This document shows positions 1 to 6,840 of a DNA stretch of 17,964 nt, one piece after another. Under the pieces are notes generated by a model that made no database searches, had not been told where the DNA came from, and worked only from the letters and a program-made list of their open reading frames with translations. The position numbers and the translations under genes are program-made. The first letter of the stretch is position 1. Every line of letters begins with the position of its first letter. Origin of the DNA: Fimbriimonadaceae bacterium (GTDB lineage Bacteria > Armatimonadota > Fimbriimonadia > Fimbriimonadales > Fimbriimonadaceae); NCBI GenBank assembly GCA_020851885.1, contig JADZBW010000361.1:1-17964 (forward strand), given 5' to 3'.

Positions 1-1
1 G

Positions 2-640
2 AACACGGCGGCTCGTGGAATGCGGTTCTATCGGACGTTTTTCTATATGCCGGCGATCGTGCCCGGGGTCGCCAGCGCCGTTCTTTGGACTTGGGTCCTG
101 ACACCCGACGCGAACAAGGGCCTGGTCAATGTGTTCTGGCAAAACACCATGTCCCAATGGCTGAATATCTCTCCACCAGGATGGCTCCAATCCGCAGATT
201 GGGCGAAGCCTGCCTTGATCCTCATGGGAGTGTGGGGCGCCGGAAGCGGGATGGTTCTCTGGCTGGCCGGCCTCAAAGGCGTCTCGTCATCGCTCTATGA
301 GGCGGCGGGGATCGATGGCGCATCGAATCGACAACTGTTCTGGTCGATCACCTTTCCTCAATTGAGCCCGATCATCTTTTTCAACATGGTGATGGGCTTC
401 ATTGGGTCGATGCAAGAATTCGACCGCATGTACATCATGAAGCCGTCGTCCGACGGGCCTATCGGACCTGACGATTCCATGCTGACTCCCGTGTACACGC
501 TGTTTCGCGCCGGGTTTGAAACCTTCAAAATGGGCTCCGCTTCGTCGATCGCCTGGCTGATCTTCGCGATCATCGTTGTTCTGACGTTCATCCAATTCAA
601 GCTCGCCCCACGATGGGTGCACTACGAGAGTGACAAATGA
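2..640 (+). CDS. Carbohydrate ABC transporter permease, MalF/UgpA type (5' truncated by window edge)
   Basis: Inner-membrane subunit of a binding-protein-dependent sugar importer (MalF/UgpA/LacF family); it pairs with the next gene to form the channel. The frame is open to the left edge, and the residues before the first ATG at 20 (NTAARGMRFYRTFFYMP) already look like the family's conserved RxxxxxPxxxP segment, so the true start lies outside the window and 20 is not a real start. About 212 residues are visible, including several hydrophobic spans. The EAA loop that docks on the ATPase is clear: YEAAGIDGASNRQLFWSI followed by TFPQLSP. The C-terminus (APRWVHYESDK) is typical for the family. The stop overlaps the next start by 4 nt (ATGA), so the two are translationally coupled. 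The substrate cannot be read from the sequence; the binding protein and ATPase are not in view. Confidence 0.9.
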   Translation, partial: NTAARGMRFYRTFFYMPAIVPGVASAVLWTWVLTPDANKGLVNVFWQNTMSQWLNISPPGWLQSADWAKPALILMGVWGAGSGMVLWLAGLKGVSSSLYEAAGIDGASNRQLFWSITFPQLSPIIFFNMVMGFIGSMQEFDRMYIMKPSSDGPIGPDDSMLTPVYTLFRAGFETFKMGSASSIAWLIFAIIVVLTFIQFKLAPRWVHYESDK

Positions 641-2379
641 CGATTGGGCTCCTCTACTCCCTGGGCACGCTCGCAACATGGGTCGGCTGGTGCTTCGGCT
701 GTCGATCGGTGTACCAAATCCTCCAGGTTCTCTTTGGCGCCGAGGAACTGAACCAGGCTCGCTACCTGAAGTCGATCGCCACCAGCTCCTTTTTCGGCGC
801 CCTGGGAATCGCGATCGGAATGGCTTTGCCCGGAATGCTGGACAAGAAGCCGGAAGTCAGCCTGAACTTGCCGCTTTTCTGGCCGGTCATGCCCTATTCG
901 GCCTGGATCGGCGTTGCGTGCGCCGTGTTTGTAATCCTGCGATCCTATCAAGCGGGGTTCGCACTGAACGATACGGAGCGCCTGGAGCGGTGGAAGTCAG
1001 CGGGCGTATGGCTGCTCGGTTTGGTGGCGATGGTGATCCTTTACCAAATGGATCCAACCAATAAGATCGAGATCCTCAAGGGTGGAATTCCATTTACTTC
1101 GGGTACCGCAGCCACGGTTATCTTGGGATTGGTGGCCTCAATGGCTGCCATGATCGTTGCCGGACGCGCGGCACGTAGCCGAGGTCTTGCCAAGGCGGTT
1201 GTGAATCAAATCGCCCTCATCGCGGGTTCGATCTTGTTTGGGATTCCCTTTGCTTTCCTCGTCATCACGAGCCTCAAGGAAGATCGCGATATGTCGAGTG
1301 CAAACGGAATCGTATGGATTCCGAGAGTCCAGGAAACGACTGCGTATAACGACCCCAAGAACCCTCTCTATGAGGTCGACTATGGCGGCCAGCAAGTGCG
1401 TGGCGTTGTCAGCGAAAAGGGCGTCGGCGGAGTCGTGAAACTCGACGTGGAGACTCCGCTCTCGATCCGTGGAACGACGGTGGAGATCCAGGAATCCGCA
1501 CTGAAGGAGGTCCCGCGCGACGCTCCCATTTACAGTGGCGCCCTCGACGGCGCGAAATTCACGGGGTTCGTCATCGAGAACATGGAGGATGGCAGCAAGA
1601 GGGTTCGTATCACGTCGCCCGCCAACCTCGCCGGAAAGGAACGAGTTTTCAAAGCGGCGGAACTTGAACCGGTGCGTCACATCGGGGTCCTTTGGCAAAA
1701 CTACCCGGACTCCTTGAGCTACCTTCCTCCCGAAACCCATGGTGGATTGGTCTACCTGAAGAACACCCTGATTCTCGTGATCCTTGGCGTGGTGGGCACG
1801 ATCCTCAGCTCCTCGATCGTCGCCTACGCCTTTTCACGACTGCAATTCCCGGGTCGCGACATTCTCTTTGCCATTCTTCTGAGCACAATGATGCTGCCAA
1901 GTGCGGTCACACTCTTGCCTCAATTCCTCATCTTCCGGAAGCTTGGGTGGATCGACACTCTCCTGCCCCTTTGGGTGCCTGCCTTTTTTGCCAGCGCCTT
2001 CAATGTGTTCCTGCTGCGCCAGTTCTTTAAAGGCATTCCGATGGAGTTGGAAGATGCCGCCAAGATCGATGGCTGTTCGTATCTAAGGGCTTTCTGGAGC
2101 ATCATGATGCCTCAGATCAAACCCGCGCTTGCCGTCATTGCGATTTGGACGTTCATGGGTGCTTGGAACAACTTCATGGGCCCGCTCATCTACATAAACT
2201 CGCCGGAAAACATGCCGCTGAGTTATGCCCTCCAACTGTTCCAGGGAGACCGAGGGAGCGAACCGGGTCTATTGATGGCCTTTGCATGCATGACGATCCT
2301 CCCCGTCCTCGCGGTGTTCTTCTTCGCCCAGAAGTATTTCATCGAGGGGGTGACCCTGAGCGGGTTGGGAGGTCGTTAG
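637..2379 (+). CDS. Large carbohydrate ABC transporter permease, MalG type, with N-terminal membrane extension and extracytoplasmic insert
   Basis: Second channel subunit of the sugar importer, 580 aa, about twice the usual 270-300 aa of MalG-type permeases. The C-terminal part (about 371-580) is canonical: NTLILVILGVVGT membrane span, an EAA loop at 471-496 (LEDAAKIDGCSYLRAFWSI, then MMPQIKP), and a C-terminal span ending GVTLSGLGGR. The first MalG-type span with the usual FLVITSLK ending is at about 187-213. Two parts are not standard. Residues 1-180 add about five hydrophobic spans (near 4-22, 50-67, 82-102, 122-137, 157-177). Residues about 231-352, between the WIPR and NYPDS elements that normally sit close together, form a hydrophilic, beta-rich-looking insert predicted on the outer face. 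No frameshift is evident: the reading frame runs unbroken and begins inside the preceding stop (ATGA overlap). It ends 2 nt before the convergent comEA-like gene, leaving no room for a dedicated terminator. Confidence 0.88.
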   Translation: MTIGLLYSLGTLATWVGWCFGCRSVYQILQVLFGAEELNQARYLKSIATSSFFGALGIAIGMALPGMLDKKPEVSLNLPLFWPVMPYSAWIGVACAVFVILRSYQAGFALNDTERLERWKSAGVWLLGLVAMVILYQMDPTNKIEILKGGIPFTSGTAATVILGLVASMAAMIVAGRAARSRGLAKAVVNQIALIAGSILFGIPFAFLVITSLKEDRDMSSANGIVWIPRVQETTAYNDPKNPLYEVDYGGQQVRGVVSEKGVGGVVKLDVETPLSIRGTTVEIQESALKEVPRDAPIYSGALDGAKFTGFVIENMEDGSKRVRITSPANLAGKERVFKAAELEPVRHIGVLWQNYPDSLSYLPPETHGGLVYLKNTLILVILGVVGTILSSSIVAYAFSRLQFPGRDILFAILLSTMMLPSAVTLLPQFLIFRKLGWIDTLLPLWVPAFFASAFNVFLLRQFFKGIPMELEDAAKIDGCSYLRAFWSIMMPQIKPALAVIAIWTFMGAWNNFMGPLIYINSPENMPLSYALQLFQGDRGSEPGLLMAFACMTILPVLAVFFFAQKYFIEGVTLSGLGGR

Positions 2380-2381
2380 TT

Positions 2382-3116
2382 TCAGAGTCGAAGGAACTTG
2401 CGCATCGATTCGAGCTTCTTCGGTCCGATTCCCTTGACCGCCAGCAGTTCGTCGATCGAGGTGAACCCTCCGTGTTCCTGGCGGTAGCTCAGGATCTTCT
2501 GGGCGGTCGAGGGCCCCACACCAGGCAGTCGCTCCAAGTCCGCCTGGGAACCGGTGTTCAGGGAGATCGAAGCAACCCCCGGTGCTTCCTTCTTGCCAGT
2601 TTGGCGACGCGTTGAACCTTCGGGTTGGACGCCGAGCGCACCGATGCCACCACGCAATTCGGAAGGTACTTCCACATGCAGGGGTAATGATCCACCGAGC
2701 GCCTTTGGCCTGGAGGGCCCTGGCTCGCGGGACGTGGCCACCGGCGCCCGATCCGGTTTGGAGTTCACAAAAATCTGTTTTCCGTCGACAATCTTCGCCG
2801 CCAGATTCCACTCGGATAGATCGGCATTTTCTTTGGCTCCTCCCGCCGTACGAATGGCGTCATGGACTCGGGCGCTCGACGGAAGTCGGTAGACCCCCGG
2901 CCGACGAACCGCTCCTGCGACTTGGATTACGATCGTCGATGCTTCCGACTCTGGAGCCGGTTTCCCTTCCGGTAAAGGTTCATTGCGGAAGACGATGGGA
3001 GCGGGCTGCTTCCACTGTCGAGTTCCCAGATATCCCATGGCGACGGCGACGACGACGGCGATCGACCCCATCTTGAGCTTCTCCACTGTGGACAAATGAG
3101 AGAACATAAGTCCCAT
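2382..3116 (-). CDS. comEA: ComEA-like protein: membrane anchor, SLBB domain, helix-hairpin-helix DNA-binding domain
   Basis: Probable DNA receptor or binding protein of a competence-type DNA uptake system, anchored in the inner membrane. Domains seen in the 244 aa: a hydrophobic span at 16-31; an SLBB/ComEA N-domain at 61-117 (VAGAVRRPGVYRLPSSARV, then DAIRTAGG); a low-complexity linker; and a C-terminal double helix-hairpin-helix at 184-244 (ISLNTGSQADLERLPGVG, later LLAVKGIGPKKLE). This matches ComEA architecture. Starts: the ATG at 3116 follows ppx by 10 nt; the in-frame ATG at 3107 lies 7 nt after a perfect TATAAT (3115-3120 on this strand), so a leaderless start there is possible and would give 241 aa. 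No Shine-Dalgarno supports either. It is the last gene of the efp run and converges on the permease gene. No other competence gene (comEC, comF) is in the window, so the role rests on domain order alone. Confidence 0.82.
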   Translation of the reverse strand: MGLMFSHLSTVEKLKMGSIAVVVAVAMGYLGTRQWKQPAPIVFRNEPLPEGKPAPESEASTIVIQVAGAVRRPGVYRLPSSARVHDAIRTAGGAKENADLSEWNLAAKIVDGKQIFVNSKPDRAPVATSREPGPSRPKALGGSLPLHVEVPSELRGGIGALGVQPEGSTRRQTGKKEAPGVASISLNTGSQADLERLPGVGPSTAQKILSYRQEHGGFTSIDELLAVKGIGPKKLESMRKFLRL

Positions 3117-3120
3117 TATA
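3115..3120 (-). promoter_or_regulatory. TATAAT -10-like box immediately upstream of comEA-like start
   Basis: On the minus strand the sequence reads CCCTATAATGGGACTTATG. A perfect consensus -10 hexamer ends 7 nt before the second in-frame ATG (3107), the spacing expected for a leaderless transcript. No matching -35 hexamer is visible at 16-18 nt. The box overlaps the first possible start codon, which weakens that start. Confidence 0.4.
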
Positions 3121-3126
3121 GGGCAT

Positions 3127-4071
3127 TCAGATCAGGATTTCTTTATCTCGCTCCGAAGGAAGGCCATGTTCAATGAGCGCATGACGCCAACCACGAACAC
3201 TCACAAAGCACCCCGACGATCTTAAGGCAAAGAGGAATCTTTCCAGGATCAGGGCGCCGATATGGATCGTCTTTTCCCGGCCAGGCTCCAAGCCCACGAT
3301 TGCGGCGCGACCCCGATCATCCAACTCCGCCATCGCGCCGAACGCCTTGCTGATCTCTTCATAGTCCAGCCACGCTCCGTGGACGGCCACGGGATCCCAT
3401 TCGACGATTCTCTCGCGAATCGTCACAAGGTTTGTTCCGGTAGCGCCCAGCACGAATGCCGTCCCACAGGCTCCAGGCAGGTAATTCATCCCGATCAGGT
3501 CGTCGATAGCGGCCGAGGCACTGAGAATTTCTACCGGATTCAGCCTCTCATGGGGAAAATGGGTGCTTTTAAGCCCGAGGGTGCCAACCGGAAAGCTACG
3601 CTGAAAGAGCGTCTTCCACCCGTTGCGGCATCGTTCGGCGGTGACCAGTTCCGTGCTGTGCCCGCCTGGATCGATAATTGAAATGCGTTTCTGAGCGGCA
3701 AAACTCGGGTCATCCGCGACCGCCCGAAATCCCAACTCCGCTTCGTCTTCGCCTGAGACGACGAAGATTGGGGTTCCTTGCGCCCGGGCGCGTTCAAGGA
3801 AATCGGGCGTGTTCTCGGCGATCCGGGCCGCCATTGTGACTCCCGCTTTCACCGATTCAGCTCCCAATTCACGTGCCTTTTCGTAGAATCGGCGCAGCGC
3901 CACCAAAGTGGCGGCCATGCCTGCCTCCCCCAATCTCTTGGTGGATTTCGTCCCTTCACCCAGGGCCGTGACGTCGATCTCTTCAAAGATGGAGTTCCAA
4001 CCTTGGCTCGACTGCTCGGCGACAACCAATAGCACGGAATTGGAACCTACGTCGATGACCGCCCTACGCAT
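3127..4071 (-). CDS. Ppx/GppA-family phosphatase (divergent exopolyphosphatase-like)
   Basis: Member of the ASKHA-fold exopolyphosphatase/pppGpp phosphatase family, 314 aa, about the size of short Ppx proteins (two N-terminal domains only). Family motifs are recognisable: an N-terminal phosphate loop (AVIDVGSNSVLLVVAE), a SGEDEAELGF segment carrying the acidic residues (107-116), and a second phosphate loop (DPGGHSTEL, 134-142). Several usually conserved residues differ: the loop reads GSNSVLL where GSNSxRL is usual, DPGGHS replaces D(I/L)GGGS, and the late motif reads RGWRHAL rather than a GxREG type. Activity or substrate may therefore be altered. The start was set at the ATG 4071 because the protein begins MRRAVIDVGSN there; the reading frame stays open upstream into rtcA but gives a basic, unrelated sequence. 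It lies 11 nt after the RtcA-like gene and 10 nt before the comEA-like gene, inside one apparent operon. Confidence 0.78.
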   Translation of the reverse strand: MRRAVIDVGSNSVLLVVAEQSSQGWNSIFEEIDVTALGEGTKSTKRLGEAGMAATLVALRRFYEKARELGAESVKAGVTMAARIAENTPDFLERARAQGTPIFVVSGEDEAELGFRAVADDPSFAAQKRISIIDPGGHSTELVTAERCRNGWKTLFQRSFPVGTLGLKSTHFPHERLNPVEILSASAAIDDLIGMNYLPGACGTAFVLGATGTNLVTIRERIVEWDPVAVHGAWLDYEEISKAFGAMAELDDRGRAAIVGLEPGREKTIHIGALILERFLFALRSSGCFVSVRGWRHALIEHGLPSERDKEILI

Positions 4072-4082
4072 TGTGAGGAAGC

Positions 4083-5144
4083 CTACCTGCGAATGACGAC
4101 TTCGCCCGGCTCGCCTTCTTTGCCTTTGACGGTGATTCGAATGGGCAGGAATTGCTTGATCACCCATACAATGGTCAAGAATCGCTTGGTCAGCCTCTCC
4201 ACCGTAAAGCGAGTCTCACCTTCGGCGAGAATCGCCGTTGGCAGGATCTGATCCGCGAGATAAGCGTCGACCGAGGCTCCAGACTTCGCCCAGCCGAACA
4301 TACCCTCGAAGGCCGCTTGGACGACCGCTTCGACACGGATGCCTTTGGCCCCCATCGCCGTCGCTCCTCCGATCCCACGCTCGAACTCCGCCCAGACGGT
4401 GACGCAGATTCCCGGTTTATGGGAGTCGACACCGACAATGTCCGCTTCGACCGGCATCTTCGCGCTGATTCCCAAGTTCACGAGGTGGGCGAGCCCGCGA
4501 TGGGCAACGGTCGTCGGCAGCTCGCTGAGGGCGATTACGCCATGGGTGGAGATAAGGCCGCCCCTATCGTGCCAGTCGATCGGGCTTATCGACGATGGCT
4601 CGATGTCCAGCACGACCTCGCCGCCGCCCTCTCGGCCGAACCCTGCCGAGATCAGCTCCGGGAAAGAATACAAGCCGAGCTTGCGTTGGGCCGCCAAAGT
4701 GACGTTGGAGAAGTAATCGAAGCATAGCGAATTTGCCCCGTAGGTCTCGCCCCCCAGACTTACCTGGGAATAAGCGCCCGAACGTCCCAGTACCGGCAAA
4801 ATGGCATTCAGTACGACATTGGCATTGGGCGCACGAAGTCCCAAATCCAAGTCCGGAACTCCAAGCGACTCTTTCAGGGCCGCGCAGCGTCGGGTAGGAA
4901 TGAAACTGACGGTCGATGAGCCAGACTCTGCACCTACCGTCTCCGCCGCACAAGACTTGACCAAGGCCCGGATCAGGATCAGGTCTTCGATGTCGAGCCC
5001 GGGATAATTCGTGCCTGCGCGAACGTGATCGATCCGTACGCCTTGCTGCGTGATGGCTGCCAGAGTCAACGCTGTACGGACGAGCGCCCCGCCGCCCTCG
5101 CCATGGCTGCCATCGATCAGGACCAGGCTGCTGGTTGCCGCCAT
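4083..5144 (-). CDS. RtcA-like RNA 3'-terminal phosphate cyclase family protein, catalytic His position is Arg
   Basis: Belongs to the RNA 3'-phosphate cyclase/RCL1 fold. Canonical RtcA uses ATP to form a 2',3'-cyclic phosphate at RNA ends through a covalent His-AMP. The protein is 353 aa, close to the usual 340-ish. Seen: the N-terminal signature IDGSHGEGGGALVRTALTLA (10-29), a PGL segment at 48-50, GGGEVVLDIEPS around 173-184, and the C-terminal YLADQILPTAILAEG (295-309) followed by FTVERLTKRFLTIVWVIKQF (313-332). In E. coli RtcA, as I recall it, the last segment reads FTVAHPSCHLLTN, with the nucleophile His309 in the CHLLT part; here that column is Arg321 (codon CGA, two changes from a His codon). 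The usual RAxRxxPGL also reads RAGTNYPGL, losing an Arg. So this may be a non-adenylating, RCL1-like or repurposed member. Start ATG 5144 lies 3 nt after the upstream stop, so translation is probably coupled. Confidence 0.8.
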   Translation of the reverse strand: MAATSSLVLIDGSHGEGGGALVRTALTLAAITQQGVRIDHVRAGTNYPGLDIEDLILIRALVKSCAAETVGAESGSSTVSFIPTRRCAALKESLGVPDLDLGLRAPNANVVLNAILPVLGRSGAYSQVSLGGETYGANSLCFDYFSNVTLAAQRKLGLYSFPELISAGFGREGGGEVVLDIEPSSISPIDWHDRGGLISTHGVIALSELPTTVAHRGLAHLVNLGISAKMPVEADIVGVDSHKPGICVTVWAEFERGIGGATAMGAKGIRVEAVVQAAFEGMFGWAKSGASVDAYLADQILPTAILAEGETRFTVERLTKRFLTIVWVIKQFLPIRITVKGKEGEPGEVVIRR

Positions 5145-5147
5145 AGG

Positions 5148-6221
5148 CTAGATCTTCAGCTTGAAGATGAGATGCTCCAGCAACTTCAAGACATAGGCGA
5201 GGAGGATGAACATCAGGCAGATCAGGAGGAGTTCCTGAAATGGCCCCGATACGGCCTCGCCGGAATTGGTCTTCGAAAAGGTCAACGTCCCCACGATCTG
5301 GCTCATCTTGGAGACGATGCCCCCCGTGGCGGCCAGGAGCATATTGCGGAAGATGATGTAGAAGGCGGCAAATCCAAGCACGATGGTCGGCAACAGGGCC
5401 CGGTATTTGTGCTTCTGATGCTCATTGAAAATGACGCACTGCTTGCAGCGTTCTCGCTTCTGCTCGAAGGTCAGCTTGTTGTTCGTTGGGATATACGCGG
5501 CCGCCGCGACTTCATCCTTGGGAATGAGCTTGCCCTCCATCGCGCCTCGGATAACCGACTCCTCGCACATGCAGCCGACTTGTTCTTTCCAACACGTTCG
5601 CTTGGCATGATAGATAGGACACTTGTCACGAACGAACTTTCTACAGAAGGGAAGCTGCCAGCACTTGCCCATGAAGACGTTCTGGCGATCGGCCTCCTCC
5701 TTGACGCCTTTGCCGTACTTGAGCTGGTCCGCCTTGGCGCCCTGCTGGGCGCGGTCCTTGATTCGGTTGGCGATATCGACGACCAAGAGCAGGATGCCAA
5801 GGGCGCCCAAGATGGAGCCACCCATTTGAATCGTCCCAAGCGCCGCTTGGACGACCTTGTTATCCGCTTGGACGCCTGCCGCGCTGGTAAGGATCAGGGG
5901 TGAAAAATAGAGCAATCCGGCGACGATCAGCATGATGCCGCCCAAGAGTTCCTCGCCCCAGAACAGGAACGCCGCTCCGATGCCGGCGGCCAGCATCCCG
6001 GAAATGATCAGCTTCTGGAATAGCTCGATATTGCTGAGCGCTTGTGCTTCGGGCGCGCTGACCGCTCCGCCGCTAAAGGCCATCGCCGTGTAAACACAGA
6101 ACGCGACGGATCCCAGGCCCAGCAAGAGGCCCAAGTAGAAGAGTAGGCGCGCGGCACCGGACAGAAAGTCGTGAAAGGCCTCGGAAAGGCCACGATCAGA
6201 ACCGGATCCGCGCTGCATCAT
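5148..6221 (-). CDS. Six-TM membrane protein with cytoplasmic Cys cluster, function unknown
   Basis: Not assigned to a named family. The 357 aa contain four hydrophobic spans in the first part (about 24-48, 68-88, 91-112, 130-150), a long hydrophilic loop (151-273) and two more spans (about 275-294 and 329-347). The loop is Lys/Arg-rich, and with an N-in topology it falls in the cytoplasm. It holds eight Cys at 187, 193, 201, 210, 217, 219, 259 and 262: GKCWQLPFCRKF, DKCPIYHAKRTCWKEQ, VGCMCEE, then ERCKQCVIF. The paired CW (C187-W188, C210-W211) with a CP between them resembles the small two-CW modules seen in some bacterial signalling proteins. A zinc or Fe-S site is plausible but unproven. 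The gene sits 6 nt after efp and 3 nt before the RtcA-like gene, which argues for co-transcription with a translation factor. Start: first of two adjacent ATGs (6221 or 6218), with no clear ribosome site. Confidence 0.85.
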   Translation of the reverse strand: MMQRGSGSDRGLSEAFHDFLSGAARLLFYLGLLLGLGSVAFCVYTAMAFSGGAVSAPEAQALSNIELFQKLIISGMLAAGIGAAFLFWGEELLGGIMLIVAGLLYFSPLILTSAAGVQADNKVVQAALGTIQMGGSILGALGILLLVVDIANRIKDRAQQGAKADQLKYGKGVKEEADRQNVFMGKCWQLPFCRKFVRDKCPIYHAKRTCWKEQVGCMCEESVIRGAMEGKLIPKDEVAAAAYIPTNNKLTFEQKRERCKQCVIFNEHQKHKYRALLPTIVLGFAAFYIIFRNMLLAATGGIVSKMSQIVGTLTFSKTNSGEAVSGPFQELLLICLMFILLAYVLKLLEHLIFKLKI

Positions 6222-6227
6222 AGGAAG

Positions 6228-6797
6228 TTACTTTTTGACGCGCTCAAGATAGCTGTCGGTTCGAGTGTCTACCTTGATGGTGTCTCCCACATTGATATGG
6301 AAAGGTACTTGGATGACCGCTCCCGACTCCAAGGTGGCGGGCTTTGTGCTGCCGCCGCTGACCGTATCCCCTTTGTAGCCCGGATCCGTTTCCATAACTT
6401 CAAGCTCGACGAAGTTGGGAATCTCGTACCCCAGCGTCTCGCCATTCGCCACCAGGCTGACGATCTCCATATCCTCCTTGAGATATTTGGATTGGTCGCC
6501 CAAGGTCGCCGACGACACGGGAATCTGCTCATAGGAATCCAAATCCATGAGGACCAGATCGTCTCCCTGTCGATACAAGAACTGCTGCTTCACTTTCTCC
6601 ACGAAGACGGGTTCGACCCGTTCGCCGGATCGAAAAGTCTTTTCCAACGTTCGTCCAGACTTGAGGTTTTTCAGTCGCGTTCGGACAAAGGCACCCCCCT
6701 TGCCAGGCTTAACGTGCTGGAATTCGACGATCGTGTAGACCTCGCCGTCCATGATGAAGTGCATGCCGTTCTTAAAATCGCTGGTATCAACCGCCAA
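6228..6797 (-). CDS. efp: Translation elongation factor P (TTG start)
   Basis: EF-P binds between the P and E sites of stalled ribosomes and promotes peptide-bond formation at polyproline stretches. The 189 aa match the family length (about 185-190) across three beta domains. Seen: a KOW-like N-domain starting MAVDTSDFKNGMHFI; the tip loop KPGKGGAFVRT with Lys33 at the position modified in many bacteria; LMDLDSYEQIPV; and the C-terminal TKPATLESGAVIQVPFHINV with DTRTDSYLERV. The start is TTG at 6797: it gives the family N-terminus and has a good Shine-Dalgarno (AGGAG, 7 nt upstream). The frame stays open for another 86 codons upstream to 7055, but that stretch is not EF-P-like and runs toward the repeat array, so it should not be included. 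First gene of the five-gene minus-strand run. No EpmA/EpmB-type or rhamnosyl modifying enzyme is visible nearby. Confidence 0.96.
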   Translation of the reverse strand: MAVDTSDFKNGMHFIMDGEVYTIVEFQHVKPGKGGAFVRTRLKNLKSGRTLEKTFRSGERVEPVFVEKVKQQFLYRQGDDLVLMDLDSYEQIPVSSATLGDQSKYLKEDMEIVSLVANGETLGYEIPNFVELEVMETDPGYKGDTVSGGSTKPATLESGAVIQVPFHINVGDTIKVDTRTDSYLERVKK

Positions 6798-6831
6798 AAC
6801 AAAAGCTCCTAGAGACTTGGATGTGAGGCCA

Positions 6832-6840
6832 ATTGTAGCA
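6832..6840 (-). promoter_or_regulatory. Extended -10 promoter element for the efp operon
   Basis: The minus strand reads TGCTACAAT, an extended -10 (TGn plus a TATAAT-like hexamer). It would place the transcription start near 6825, giving a leader of roughly 28 nt that contains the AGGAG ribosome site before the TTG. No good -35 is visible, as expected for an extended -10 promoter. It would drive efp and the four downstream genes. Confidence 0.5.

Noticed and set aside
2382..3116. Polysaccharide export (Wza-type) protein, because of the SLBB domain
   Set aside because: There is no poly-export domain or lipoprotein signal; the C-terminal double helix-hairpin-helix fits ComEA instead.
5025..5903. 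292-aa plus-strand open frame opposite the Cys-rich membrane protein
   Set aside because: The minus-strand frame shows coherent membrane spans and a Cys cluster, and fits the operon spacing. The plus-strand frame does not.
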